The translations under genes and the position numbers were made by a program. Below the pieces are notes generated by a model, which had not been told where the DNA came from, ran no database searches, and was given only the letters and a program-made list of their open reading frames with translations. A stretch of 64,000 bases of DNA from Pseudolabrys sp963742345. GTDB taxonomy: Bacteria; Pseudomonadota; Alphaproteobacteria; Rhizobiales; Xanthobacteraceae. How positions within the stretch are numbered: position 1 is the first letter of the stretch; each line of letters opens with the position of its first letter. The stretch covers positions 1-64,000 of the forward strand of contig CAVULO010000005.1 of the NCBI GenBank assembly GCA_963742345.1. The letters run 5' to 3'. This document shows, in pieces, positions 53,992 through 62,478 of the stretch.

Positions 53992-54831
53992 ATGAGCATC
54001 GCCGACAAACGCCGCACATTTCGCGCGCTGCACCAAAGCGGCTGCTTCGTCATTCCCAACCCATGGAATGTCGGTAGCGCCCGCTACCTGCAAGGTCTCG
54101 GTTTCAAGGCCTTGGCTACGACCAGTTCGGGTTACGCTCATTCGCAAGGCTATTCGGACGGTGACGTACCCCGCGACATGGTGCTCGCGCATTGCCGCGA
54201 AATCGCGCAAGCGGCAGACGTGCCGGTCAATGCGGATTTCGAAGGCGGCTATGCGGACGATCCCGGCGAGGTCGCCGCGAATGTGCGGCTCTGTATCGAC
54301 ACTGGCGTCGCCGGCCTGTCGATCGAGGATTTCACCGGCAATGACGCCGATCCACTCTATGATTTCGATCTGGCGGTCAAACGCGTGCGCGCTGCCCGCG
54401 ATGCAATCGATAAAGCGGGCGGTGATGTAGTCTTCACTGCGCGCACCGAAGGCTTCATCAGGAATCGGCCGGACCTGGACGAAACGATCCGGCGGCTAAA
54501 AGCCTTCGCCGACGCGGGAGCCGACTGTCTGTATTCACCGGGTATCAAGACCCGTGAACACATCACCGCAACAATCAAGGCGGTCGCACCGAAACCGATC
54601 AATTTTCTTAACAGTGGTGCCCTCGGCTATACAGTGAACGATCTCGCTGCGCTCGGCGTTCGCCGTATCAGTGTGGGCGGCACCCTCGCGCGCGTCGCCA
54701 TGAACGGGTTCGTCCAGTCGGCGCGACAAATCTCGCAAGAAGGCAAGTTCGACAGCTTTGCAGGTGTCGTATCCAATGCCGAATTAAACAAGTTCTTCCA
54801 CGACGATCTCCTGCGCCGACCAAAGCCGTGA
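53992..54831 (+). CDS. Isocitrate lyase/PEP mutase family protein
   Basis: 279 residues from ATG 53992 (MSIADKRRTFRALHQSGCFV). A TIM barrel with NPWNVGSARYLQGLGFKALATTSSGYAHSQGY, VPVNADFEGGYADDPGEVA, GLSIEDFTGND and FTARTEGFI. The metal-site DxE motifs are kept, but the catalytic KKCGH of true isocitrate lyase is absent, which points to the PEP-mutase-like or oxaloacetase-like branch. First of a run of four coupled genes. Confidence 0.85.
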   Translation: MSIADKRRTFRALHQSGCFVIPNPWNVGSARYLQGLGFKALATTSSGYAHSQGYSDGDVPRDMVLAHCREIAQAADVPVNADFEGGYADDPGEVAANVRLCIDTGVAGLSIEDFTGNDADPLYDFDLAVKRVRAARDAIDKAGGDVVFTARTEGFIRNRPDLDETIRRLKAFADAGADCLYSPGIKTREHITATIKAVAPKPINFLNSGALGYTVNDLAALGVRRISVGGTLARVAMNGFVQSARQISQEGKFDSFAGVVSNAELNKFFHDDLLRRPKP

Positions 54832-55535
54832 ACGACGACATCCATCCGATGACAGGGCAGCCGATCGGCGCGCTGGTCGATGACCGCGCTGCGCAACGCC
54901 CTGGTCCGGTGACGCTTGCGGGTCGCTATGGCCGTGTCGAAAAACTGATGTCCGCACACGCGCCGACTTTATGGGATGCGGTCAAAGGTCATGACATAAT
55001 CTGGAGCTACATGTCGCAATACGGGCCTTTCGCGGACGCCAGACAATTTTCAACTTGGGTGACGCAACGCGCCGCCCTGGATGACCCTTACGCCTATGCC
55101 GTCGTCGACACCGCAAATCGCGCGCTTGGCATCGCGACGCTGATGGAAATTCAGCCTGACATGCGCGTCATCGAAGTTGGCCACATCGTCTATTCGCCGG
55201 CATTGCAACGCACACCCCTGGGCACCGAGGCGCAGTACCTGCTCGCGCGCTATGCCTTCGAGGCGTTGGGCTATCGGCGCTATGAATGGAAATGCAATTC
55301 CCTCAACGCCGCTTCGCGGCGCGCGGCCTTGCGCTATGGCTTTACCTTCGAGGGCATACTGCGCCAGCACAAGATCGCGAAGCGCCGCAATCGCGACACC
55401 GCTTATTTTTCGATGCTCGACAGCGAATGGCAGACACGCAAGCGCAATTTCGAACGCTGGCTGTCGCCGGAAAACTTCACCGCCGACGGCGGGCAGAAGG
55501 TCAGCCTGAGCGAGTTTAACGGCGTGGTGGAATAA
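54828..55535 (+). CDS. GNAT family acetyltransferase (RimJ/RimL-like)
   Basis: 235 residues with GTG start overlapping the previous stop (GTGA). Motifs: RYGRVEKLMSAHAPTLWDAVKG, AYAVVDTANRALGIATLMEIQPDMRVIEVGHIVYSPALQRTPLGTEAQYLLARYAFEALGYRRYEWKCNSLNAASRRAALRYGFTFEGILRQH, which is typical of RimL-type acetyltransferases. The target may be a small amine or protein terminus. Confidence 0.85.
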   Translation: MNDDIHPMTGQPIGALVDDRAAQRPGPVTLAGRYGRVEKLMSAHAPTLWDAVKGHDIIWSYMSQYGPFADARQFSTWVTQRAALDDPYAYAVVDTANRALGIATLMEIQPDMRVIEVGHIVYSPALQRTPLGTEAQYLLARYAFEALGYRRYEWKCNSLNAASRRAALRYGFTFEGILRQHKIAKRRNRDTAYFSMLDSEWQTRKRNFERWLSPENFTADGGQKVSLSEFNGVVE

Positions 55536-55537
55536 GC

Positions 55538-56780
55538 GTGGCAGCAGTTTCTTCGCCCGGCCTTATCCAACAGCGGCCCTTTGTGTTGTTCTGGCTGGCG
55601 AGGCTTGCCTCGACCATGGGCTACCAGATGCTGGCCCTGACGATCGGCTGGCAGATTTACGAGATCACCAACAGCGCTTTCAATCTTGGCCTTGTCGGAC
55701 TGATCCAGTTCGTTCCGGCGGTCGTGCTCACGCTGTTGATCGGACATGCCGCCGACCGCTACGACCGCCGGCTGATCGTACGCGCATCGCAAAGCGCCTA
55801 CGCGTTGGCCGCCGTGATGATCACCATCGCCCTGCTAACAGGAGTGTTGGGACGCGATCTTCTGTTCGCTGCAGTTTTTATGCTCGGCTGCGCCCGCGCC
55901 TTCGAAATGCCGACGGCGCACGCGCTGGCGCCGACGTTGGTGCCCGCCCCTTTGATTCCGCGTGCCGTGGCCGCTTGGACATCAGCCAACCAGGTGGCGG
56001 TGATTTGTGGCCCCGCCTTGGGTGGCCTGATCTACGCGCTCAGCCCGGTTTCGGTCGGCGTCGTTTGTCTGGTGTTCTTTGCCTGTTCAATCACGTTGGT
56101 CGGTTTCGTCCGCTCCCAAAGGCCGGTTCCACCTCGGGAGCCGCCAACTTTCGCCTCGGTTTTTGCCGGCTTTGAATACATCCGCAGCCGGCGGCGACTG
56201 CTCGGCGTAATTACTCTCGACCTTTTCGTGGTCATTCTCGGCGGCGCCACCGCACTACTGCCGGTCTATGCGCGCGATATTCTGGCAGTCGGTCCGATCG
56301 GGCTCGGTCTGTTGCGCTCGGCGCCGGCCGCCGGCGCGCTAATTACCGCGATCATACTGGCACGTCATCCGGTCGAGCGGCATATCGGCCGCAAGATGTT
56401 CGCTGTGGTCGGCCTATTCGGCCTGGCAACAATTGTGTTTGGGCTATCGACCTGGTTCCCGCTGTCGCTGATCGCGCTGGCTGCGCTCGGCGCTTCGGAC
56501 GCAGTCAGCATCGTCATCCGATTTACGCTGGTGCAAATCGAGAACTCCGGACGAAAAGCGCGGACGCGTGAGCGCTATCAATTATTTGTTCGTCGGCTCA
56601 TCGAATACACTCGGCGAATTCGAATCCGGTCTGGTCGCCGCCTGGCTCGGCGCGGTGCCGTCGGTGGTGATCGGTGGATTGGGATCGCTGCTGGTGGCGA
56701 CGGTGTGGATGATGCTATTGCCTGATCTGCGTCGTATCGACCGCTACGAGCCGGCGGATCGCGAACAAAAGAGGGCGTAA
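55538..56780 (+). pseudogene. MFS transporter, one frameshift near the end
   Basis: About 414 residues when corrected. Helices 1-12 are recognisable: FVLFWLARLASTMGYQMLALTIGWQIYEITNSAFNLGLVGLIQFVPAVVLTLLIGHAADRYDRRLI to GLFGLATIVFGLSTWFPLSLIALAALGASDAVSIVIRFTLVQIE. An extra A at about 56543 breaks the frame. The end (PDEKRGRVSAINYLFVGSSN and TLGEFESGLVAAWLGAVPSV) is in another frame, with a stop overlapping the denD ATG (TAATG). Probably an exporter of the enterobactin/MdfA-like type. Confidence 0.8.
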
Positions 56781-57757
56781 TGCATATTCTGGTTACCGGT
56801 GCAGCGGGCATGATCGGCCGCAAGCTCACCGCAAGGCTGGTCAAGGATGGCCAACTGTGCGGTCAGAAGATTGACCAACTGACATTGATCGACGTCGTCG
56901 CGCCGGAAAAGCCGGTCGGATTTGCGGGCGCGGTCGAACTTTCAACGAGCGACCTTTCCAGCGCCGGCGCCGCAGCCAAAGCGGTGGCCGGCAAGCCGGA
57001 GGTAATCTTCCATCTGGCCGGCGTGGTGTCGGGCGAAGCGGAAATTGATTTCGAGAAAGGCTACCGCGTCAATCTGGACGGCACCCGCGCGCTGCTGGAG
57101 GCAATCCGTGCTGCCGATTACAAGCCGAAGGTCGTGTTCACCTCGTCGATTGCCGTATTCGGCGCGCCCTTTCCAGGTTCGATCCCCGATGACTTTCATC
57201 TCACGCCACTGACATCATACGGTACGCAAAAGGCGATCTGCGAACTGCTGCTCGCCGACTACACGCGCCGCGGCTTTTTCGATGGCATTGGCATCAGACT
57301 ACCGACCATCTGCGTGCGGCCGGGCAAACCCAACAAGGCCGCATCCGGTTTCTTTTCTGGCATTATCCGGGAACCGCTGGCCGGCCAGGAAGCGCTGCTG
57401 CCGGTCTCCGATACCGTGCGGCACACGCACGCAAGCCCGCGCGCCGCGGTTGGCTTTCTGATCCATGCTGCGGGGGTGACTCGCGAACAACTCGGGCCAC
57501 GCATCAATCTTGCCATGCCCGGTGTATCGTGCACCGTCGGCGAGCAAATCGACGCGCTGCGCCGCGTTGCCGGCGAAAAGGTGGCCGCGCGCATCCGGCG
57601 CGCACCGGATGAGCTTGTCCAGCGGATCGTGGCCGGCTGGGCAGAACGCCTCGATGCAAAGTGCGCTCGCGATCTCGGATTCAAGGCCGAGGCCGCGTTT
57701 GACGATATAATCCGCGCGCATATCGAGGATGAATTGGGCGGAAAAATCTTGGCCTGA
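56780..57757 (+). CDS. denD: D-erythronate dehydrogenase-like epimerase/dehydratase
   Basis: 325 residues of the extended SDR family. It has GAAGMIGRK (NAD-binding TGxxGxxG variant), HLAGVVSGEAEIDFEKGYRVN, SSIAVFGAP, the catalytic Tyr-Lys in TSYGTQKAICELL, and the DenD-specific RPGKPNKAASGFFSGIIREPLAG segment. DenD oxidises D-erythronate at C2 in a four-carbon sugar acid pathway; the downstream kinase and isomerase are not in this window. It overlaps the MFS gene by one base. Confidence 0.82.
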   Translation: MHILVTGAAGMIGRKLTARLVKDGQLCGQKIDQLTLIDVVAPEKPVGFAGAVELSTSDLSSAGAAAKAVAGKPEVIFHLAGVVSGEAEIDFEKGYRVNLDGTRALLEAIRAADYKPKVVFTSSIAVFGAPFPGSIPDDFHLTPLTSYGTQKAICELLLADYTRRGFFDGIGIRLPTICVRPGKPNKAASGFFSGIIREPLAGQEALLPVSDTVRHTHASPRAAVGFLIHAAGVTREQLGPRINLAMPGVSCTVGEQIDALRRVAGEKVAARIRRAPDELVQRIVAGWAERLDAKCARDLGFKAEAAFDDIIRAHIEDELGGKILA

Positions 57758-57811
57758 TGCGGCTATTATGATGCGCTTGCACCTTACGCCGCAAACCTTA
57801 CATTGTAAGTT

Positions 57812-58636
57812 ATGACCTACGTCGACGCAGCCGTTGCTCCTTTACGAAAAACCGGCCAGATCAAAATTCACGGGCCCGCCGCCTTCGCGGCGATGCGCAA
57901 GGCCGGGCAGCTTGTTGCGCGTTGCCTGGACATGCTGACCGAGCATGTCCGTGCGGGCGTGCCGACGGAAACAATCGACCGGCTGGTGTTGGACTATGCC
58001 ACCGATCACGGTGCCCTGCCCGCAACGCTGATGTATCGCGGCTACAGGAAGTCGACTTGCACTTCCCTTAATCATGTGGTGTGCCACGGCATTCCTGGCG
58101 ACAAGCCGCTGAAGGATGGAGACATCGTCAATATCGATGTGACGCTGATCCTTGAAGGCTGGCACGGCGATTCCAGCCGCATGTACACGATCGGCGAAAT
58201 CCCACGCCGCGCTGAGCGGCTCATCGAGGTCACGCACGAGGCGATGATGCGCGGCATTGCCGCTATCCGGCCCGGAGCAACGAGCGGCGACATCGGCCAT
58301 GCGATCCAGACTTATGTTGAAGCGCAACATATGAGCGTCGTGCGCGACTTCTGCGGTCATGGCCTCGGCCGCCTGTTCCATGATGAGCCGAACATTGTGC
58401 ACGTTGGACGGCCCGGCGAAGGCATCGTGCTCAAGCCCGGCATGTTCTTCACGGTAGAACCGATGATCAATCTCGGCCGCCCACACGTGAAGGTGCTGTC
58501 CGATGGCTGGACCGCCGTGACGCGCGACCGCTCGCTGTCGGCGCAGTTCGAGCACACCGTCGGCGTCACCAATGACGGCGTCGAGGTATTCACCTTTTCG
58601 CCGGCCGGGCTGCATAAGCCGCCATATACGCGCTAA
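57812..58636 (+). CDS. map: Methionine aminopeptidase, type I
   Basis: 274 residues. It removes the initiator Met. The metal ligands are spread over DIVNIDVTLILEGWHGDSSRMY, GHGLGRLFHDEPNI and MFFTVEPMINLG. The conserved YRGYRKSTCTSLNHVVCHGIPGDKPL region is intact. It has an N-terminal extension of about 20 residues before HGPAAFAAMRKAGQLVARCLDML. Confidence 0.95.
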   Translation: MTYVDAAVAPLRKTGQIKIHGPAAFAAMRKAGQLVARCLDMLTEHVRAGVPTETIDRLVLDYATDHGALPATLMYRGYRKSTCTSLNHVVCHGIPGDKPLKDGDIVNIDVTLILEGWHGDSSRMYTIGEIPRRAERLIEVTHEAMMRGIAAIRPGATSGDIGHAIQTYVEAQHMSVVRDFCGHGLGRLFHDEPNIVHVGRPGEGIVLKPGMFFTVEPMINLGRPHVKVLSDGWTAVTRDRSLSAQFEHTVGVTNDGVEVFTFSPAGLHKPPYTR

Positions 58637-58708
58637 AGCGCGTTTTTCTCTTTGGTCATAGCGTCAAAAGAATCGCGAAGATTGTATTTTTCTGAACTAC
58701 ACTTATTA

Positions 58709-58724
58709 CGTGTATGCATACACG
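58709..58724. promoter_or_regulatory. 16-base perfect palindrome before radC
   Basis: CGTGTATGCATACACG is fully self-complementary and sits in the map-radC gap. The first in-frame ATG of the radC reading (58714) lies inside it, which favours the ATG at 58738. A candidate operator. Confidence 0.45.
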
Positions 58725-58737
58725 GATACACTTTTCC

Positions 58738-59439
58738 ATGACGGACAAGCGCGACAAAGCCGGCCGGCCGCCCCACTACCATGGCCATCGCGAGCGGCTG
58801 CGTGGACGTTTTCGGAAAGCCGGTGCCGAGTCGGTCAGCGACTACGAATTGCTGGAACTCGTGCTGTTCCGCGCCATCCCGCAGCGCGACGTCAAACCAC
58901 TGGCCAAGGACCTCATCGCGAAATTCGGCTCCTTCCCGGAAGTGATCTCAGCGCCACCGGCCCGCCTTGCCGAGATTAAAGGCATAGGCGACGCCGCCAT
59001 CACCGAACTCAAGGTCGTGCACGCGGCCGCAGGCCGGCTGGCACGTGGCCAGGTTCAAAAGCGCCTGGTGCTGTCATCCTGGGCGAGCGTGATCGATTAC
59101 TGCCGCACAACCATGGCCTTCGCCGACAGGGAGCAGTTCCGCGTCCTGTTTCTTGACAAGCGCAACCAGCTGATCGTTGACGAAGTACAACAGGTCGGCA
59201 CGGTCGATCACACGCCGGTCTATCCACGCGAAGTCGTCAAGCGCGCGCTTGAGCTCTCCGCCAGCGCATTAATCCTGGTGCACAATCATCCTTCGGGCGA
59301 CCCGACGCCGTCGCATGCCGACATTCAGATGACGCAGACGATTATCGACGTTGCCCGCCCGCTCGGCATCGCCGTGCACGATCACATCGTTGTCGGCAAG
59401 GAAGGACACGCGAGCTTCAAGAGCCTGCGGCTGATTTAA
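58738..59439 (+). CDS. radC: RadC family protein (JAB domain)
   Basis: 233 residues from ATG 58738 (MTDKRDKAGRPPHYHGHRERLRGRFRKAG). N-terminal helix-hairpin-helix (DYELLELVLFRAIPQRDVKPLAKDLI and LAEIKGIGDAA). The C-terminal JAB/MPN metalloprotease-like motif HNHPSGDPTPSHADIQMTQ is intact. Despite its name, RadC has no proven repair role. Confidence 0.92.
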   Translation: MTDKRDKAGRPPHYHGHRERLRGRFRKAGAESVSDYELLELVLFRAIPQRDVKPLAKDLIAKFGSFPEVISAPPARLAEIKGIGDAAITELKVVHAAAGRLARGQVQKRLVLSSWASVIDYCRTTMAFADREQFRVLFLDKRNQLIVDEVQQVGTVDHTPVYPREVVKRALELSASALILVHNHPSGDPTPSHADIQMTQTIIDVARPLGIAVHDHIVVGKEGHASFKSLRLI

Positions 59440-59441
59440 GA

Positions 59442-60128
59442 TTATTGCCGTACCAACGTGGTCTGATCAGCGCCCTCCGGTACGCGGCGCCATGTCGCGC
59501 CATCGACCTCCTCGAAACGCCACGGGTTGCCGCGCGACGGCACCAACATCAGCTGGTCGCTGTCGATGCGCCATTGCGTAAAATTTAGCCGCGCGATAGC
59601 CGCATCGCAGCCGGGCTTGACTGCGACAGCAAAGCCGTCGCTAGCCTTGGTCATCGCCAACGTGAGGACGCAGACAGGCGAACCGGATTTGCGCACGATC
59701 GCCCAGTCGCCGGCGACCTGCTCTGCGGGCTTCGCCGGCGCGCCGGCAGCGGCAGCATTTTGCAAGAACAAAACGCCGACCCCCGGCGTCGGCGCCTCGA
59801 AGATACCGTCCTCGACCTCGCTGAATTCCACGACCGATTTTCCCTTTGCGTCGAGCAAATAGAGCAGATCGTTTTCAGGGAATTTCCAGGCTGCGATATC
59901 GCGCACGAGAGGGAAAAGATTGACACAATTGGCATCAAACTCGACCTTGAAGCCGGTCGGGCCGCGATCGCTTTTGAAGGTGGCGGTGCAGGTCCGGTCG
60001 CGATCGGCATTGGAGAATTCCCAATTGCCGATCATCCTCTGGGCGGATTCGCCGAGCGGTGCCGGTGCCTGGGCGAGGGCGACACCGGTCACACAGACCG
60101 CAGCGAGACCAATCGCAAGACGGGTCAT
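59442..60128 (-). CDS. Secreted protein with two AprI/Inh-like domains
   Basis: 228 residues from ATG 60128, with signal peptide (TRLAIGLAAVCVTGVALA). Two tandem lipocalin-like repeats follow. The first is GNWEFSNADRDRTCTATFKSDRG to CVNLFPLVRDIAAWKFPENDLLYLLDAKG; the second GDWAIVRKSGSPVCVLTLAM to CDAAIARLNFTQWRIDSDQLMLVPSRG. Each keeps the Cys pair and Trp of the metalloprotease-inhibitor family (Inh). Probably periplasmic. Confidence 0.78.
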   Translation of the reverse strand: MTRLAIGLAAVCVTGVALAQAPAPLGESAQRMIGNWEFSNADRDRTCTATFKSDRGPTGFKVEFDANCVNLFPLVRDIAAWKFPENDLLYLLDAKGKSVVEFSEVEDGIFEAPTPGVGVLFLQNAAAAGAPAKPAEQVAGDWAIVRKSGSPVCVLTLAMTKASDGFAVAVKPGCDAAIARLNFTQWRIDSDQLMLVPSRGNPWRFEEVDGATWRRVPEGADQTTLVRQ

Positions 60129-60163
60129 GATCAAACTATAGCACCACTCTTGCCGGCCGTACG

Positions 60164-61141
60164 TTAACGCTTCGGCGGCCATGGCGTTTCTGAAACCGGT
60201 GTGAGTGGCGGCTTGCCCGCCGCCCAGGCGAGAATGTTATCGACCACCAGTTGGTCCATCGCTGCCCGAGTTGCCTCGGTCGACGAGCCAAGATGAGGAA
60301 ACAGCACGATGTGGTCCATCTCGATCAATTCCTTCGGCACGTTGGGCTCGTTGGCGAACACGTCGAGACCGGCGGAATAAATCGTGCGTTTTTGTAGCGC
60401 CTCGATCAGTGCCGGCTCATCGACCACCGAGCCGCGCGCCATGTTGATCAAAACGCCGCGCGGACCAAGCGCTTTGAGCACCTCGGCATTGATCATATTC
60501 TTGGTGCTGGCACCACCCGGCACGATCACCATCAGCGTGTCGACGTCGCGCGCCATGTCGATCAGCTTCGGATAGTACTTGTATTTGACGTCCGCTTGCG
60601 GGTTGCGGCTGTGATAGACGACTGGTGTGCCGAACGCCTCGAGCCGCCGCGCAATCGCTTTGCCGATGCGGCCCATGCCGACCATGCCGACGGTACGGTC
60701 GCGCAACGTGGCCTTGGTAAGCGGATAATGGGCGTCCTTCCATTTGCCAGCCCGCAAATAGCGTTCCGACTGCGGCAGTTCGCGCACGGTACAAAGCAAG
60801 AGACCAAGCGCGGTGTCCGCGACCTCTTCATTGAGCACTTCGGGCGTGTTGGTGACGACAATGCCGTGCTCGCCCGCCCACTTGGCATCGATATGGTCGT
60901 AACCGACGCCAAAGCTCGAGACCTGCTCGAGGTGGGGAAACTGCTGGAGAAAATTTCCGTCGACCTTGTTTGCGGTGTAGGCAATCGCGATCGCTTTGAT
61001 TTTGTTGCCAACCTCTTTGACAAGGGCAGCCTTGTCCTTGGCATCGAGCCAATGATGAAGCGTCACCTTGCCTTCGAAGCCCTTCATCATCACGGGCTTC
61101 TTGGCGCCGACCAGCAGGACATCCGGCTTTTCGCCAGCCAT
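60164..61141 (-). CDS. D-2-hydroxyacid dehydrogenase
   Basis: 325 residues. NAD(P)-binding motif GMVGMGRIGKAIARRLEAFGTPVVYHSR. Catalytic Arg, Glu and His are in NMARGSVVDEPALIEAL, DVFANEPNVPKELIEMDHIVLFPHLGS. Likely reduces glyoxylate, hydroxypyruvate or a 2-keto acid (GhrB/GyaR group). It is 16 bases after the E2 gene in the same operon. Confidence 0.88.
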   Translation of the reverse strand: MAGEKPDVLLVGAKKPVMMKGFEGKVTLHHWLDAKDKAALVKEVGNKIKAIAIAYTANKVDGNFLQQFPHLEQVSSFGVGYDHIDAKWAGEHGIVVTNTPEVLNEEVADTALGLLLCTVRELPQSERYLRAGKWKDAHYPLTKATLRDRTVGMVGMGRIGKAIARRLEAFGTPVVYHSRNPQADVKYKYYPKLIDMARDVDTLMVIVPGGASTKNMINAEVLKALGPRGVLINMARGSVVDEPALIEALQKRTIYSAGLDVFANEPNVPKELIEMDHIVLFPHLGSSTEATRAAMDQLVVDNILAWAAGKPPLTPVSETPWPPKR

Positions 61142-61157
61142 TTCGTATTCTCCTTGT

Positions 61158-62468
61158 CTAGACCAGCGCCGTCACCGGCGCCTCGACGAATTTCTTGAAC
61201 GCTGCAAGCAGCTCCGCTCCGAGCGCGCCATCGACCACCCGATGATCGCATGACAGGGTAACTGTCATCTGACTGATGAACTTCACGCCGCCATCCTCTA
61301 CCTCAGCAGGTGCGCGGCGTGTCGCGCCAACGGCCAGGATTGTCGCGTGTGGCGGATTAATGATGGCCGAAAATTCACGCACACCGTACATGCCGAGATT
61401 GGAAATGGCGCTTGAGCCGCCCTGATATTCATTCGGCCTGAGTTTCTTGTTCCGCGCACGCTCGGCAAGGTCGCGCATCTCCGCCGAGATTGTGGTGAGA
61501 GACTTAACTTCGGCGTTGCGCACCACCGGTGTGATCAGGCCGCCCTCAAGCGCCACCGCTATACCGATATCGGCATGCTGGAAGCGAAGAATACGATCAC
61601 CCGCCCACACCGCGTTGGCCGCGGGAATACGCTGCAACGCCGCCGCCCAGGCTTTGATGATAAAATCGTTGAGTGAGAGCTTGAACTTCGGCTGGCCATC
61701 CTTGTCCTTGGGCGCGGCGGCATTCGCCTCCTCACGCATGGCGATCAGACGGCCAACGTCGAGATCGGCCGTAAGATAGAAATGCGGAATAGTCTGCTTG
61801 GCTTCGACAAGCCGCGTGGCGATGGTGCGACGCATAGAGCTGAGGGGCTCTTCCTCGTACGCGATGCCCTCGAAAAGCGCCTTCACCTGCGCGGCGCTCG
61901 CGCCGCTCGCTATCGCGGCAGACGCCGCACGGGGCGCCGCGTGTTCCACGTCGCGTGCGACAATGCGGCCATGCGGACCCGAACCGGCAACGCGCGCCAG
62001 GTCGATGCCGCGTTCGCCAGCCAGTCGCCGCGCGAGCGGTGTGACCACAGTACCGCTGGCAAGCTTTGCGGGCCCATAGTTGCGTTCGGGCGTCCGCACT
62101 TCGCGGAAAGGATCCATCGGGGTCGTACGCGGAATCGGTCCTGCCTGCACGGCCGGCGCCGGGGCAGCGGACGTCGGACGCGGTGGGGCAACGGGCGTTT
62201 TCGACGCAGCCGGCGGACTGGAGCTTGCAGTCGCACCAGCCCCCGCAATAACTGCCACAACGGCGCCAACCTTCGCCACCTCGCCAACCTGGAAATGTAT
62301 TTCGGTAAGCGTGCCGGCGGTGGTCGATGGCACTTCCATCGAAGTCTTGTCGGTTTCGATCTCGAACAGGTTGTCCCCCGGCTTCACCGAGTCGCCGGCT
62401 GCCTTGAACCATTTCGTGATCTTGCCCTCGGCCACCGTTTCGCCGAGCTGCGGCATCAGGACGTCCAC
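61158..62468 (-). CDS. Dihydrolipoamide acyltransferase (E2)
   Basis: 436 residues. The lipoyl domain has Lys41 in IETDKTSMEVPS. After a Pro/Ala linker comes the peripheral-subunit-binding domain (TPLARRLAGERGIDLARVAGSGPHGRIVARDV). The catalytic domain shows IPHFYLTADLDVGRLIAM, GGLITPVVRNAEVKSLTTISAEMRDLA and the active-site DHRVVDGALGAELLAAF. It transfers acyl groups from lipoamide to CoA. No E1 or E3 is beside it; its acyl substrate is open. Confidence 0.9.
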   Translation of the reverse strand: MDVLMPQLGETVAEGKITKWFKAAGDSVKPGDNLFEIETDKTSMEVPSTTAGTLTEIHFQVGEVAKVGAVVAVIAGAGATASSSPPAASKTPVAPPRPTSAAPAPAVQAGPIPRTTPMDPFREVRTPERNYGPAKLASGTVVTPLARRLAGERGIDLARVAGSGPHGRIVARDVEHAAPRAASAAIASGASAAQVKALFEGIAYEEEPLSSMRRTIATRLVEAKQTIPHFYLTADLDVGRLIAMREEANAAAPKDKDGQPKFKLSLNDFIIKAWAAALQRIPAANAVWAGDRILRFQHADIGIAVALEGGLITPVVRNAEVKSLTTISAEMRDLAERARNKKLRPNEYQGGSSAISNLGMYGVREFSAIINPPHATILAVGATRRAPAEVEDGGVKFISQMTVTLSCDHRVVDGALGAELLAAFKKFVEAPVTALV

Positions 62469-62478
62469 GCGCTTTTCC

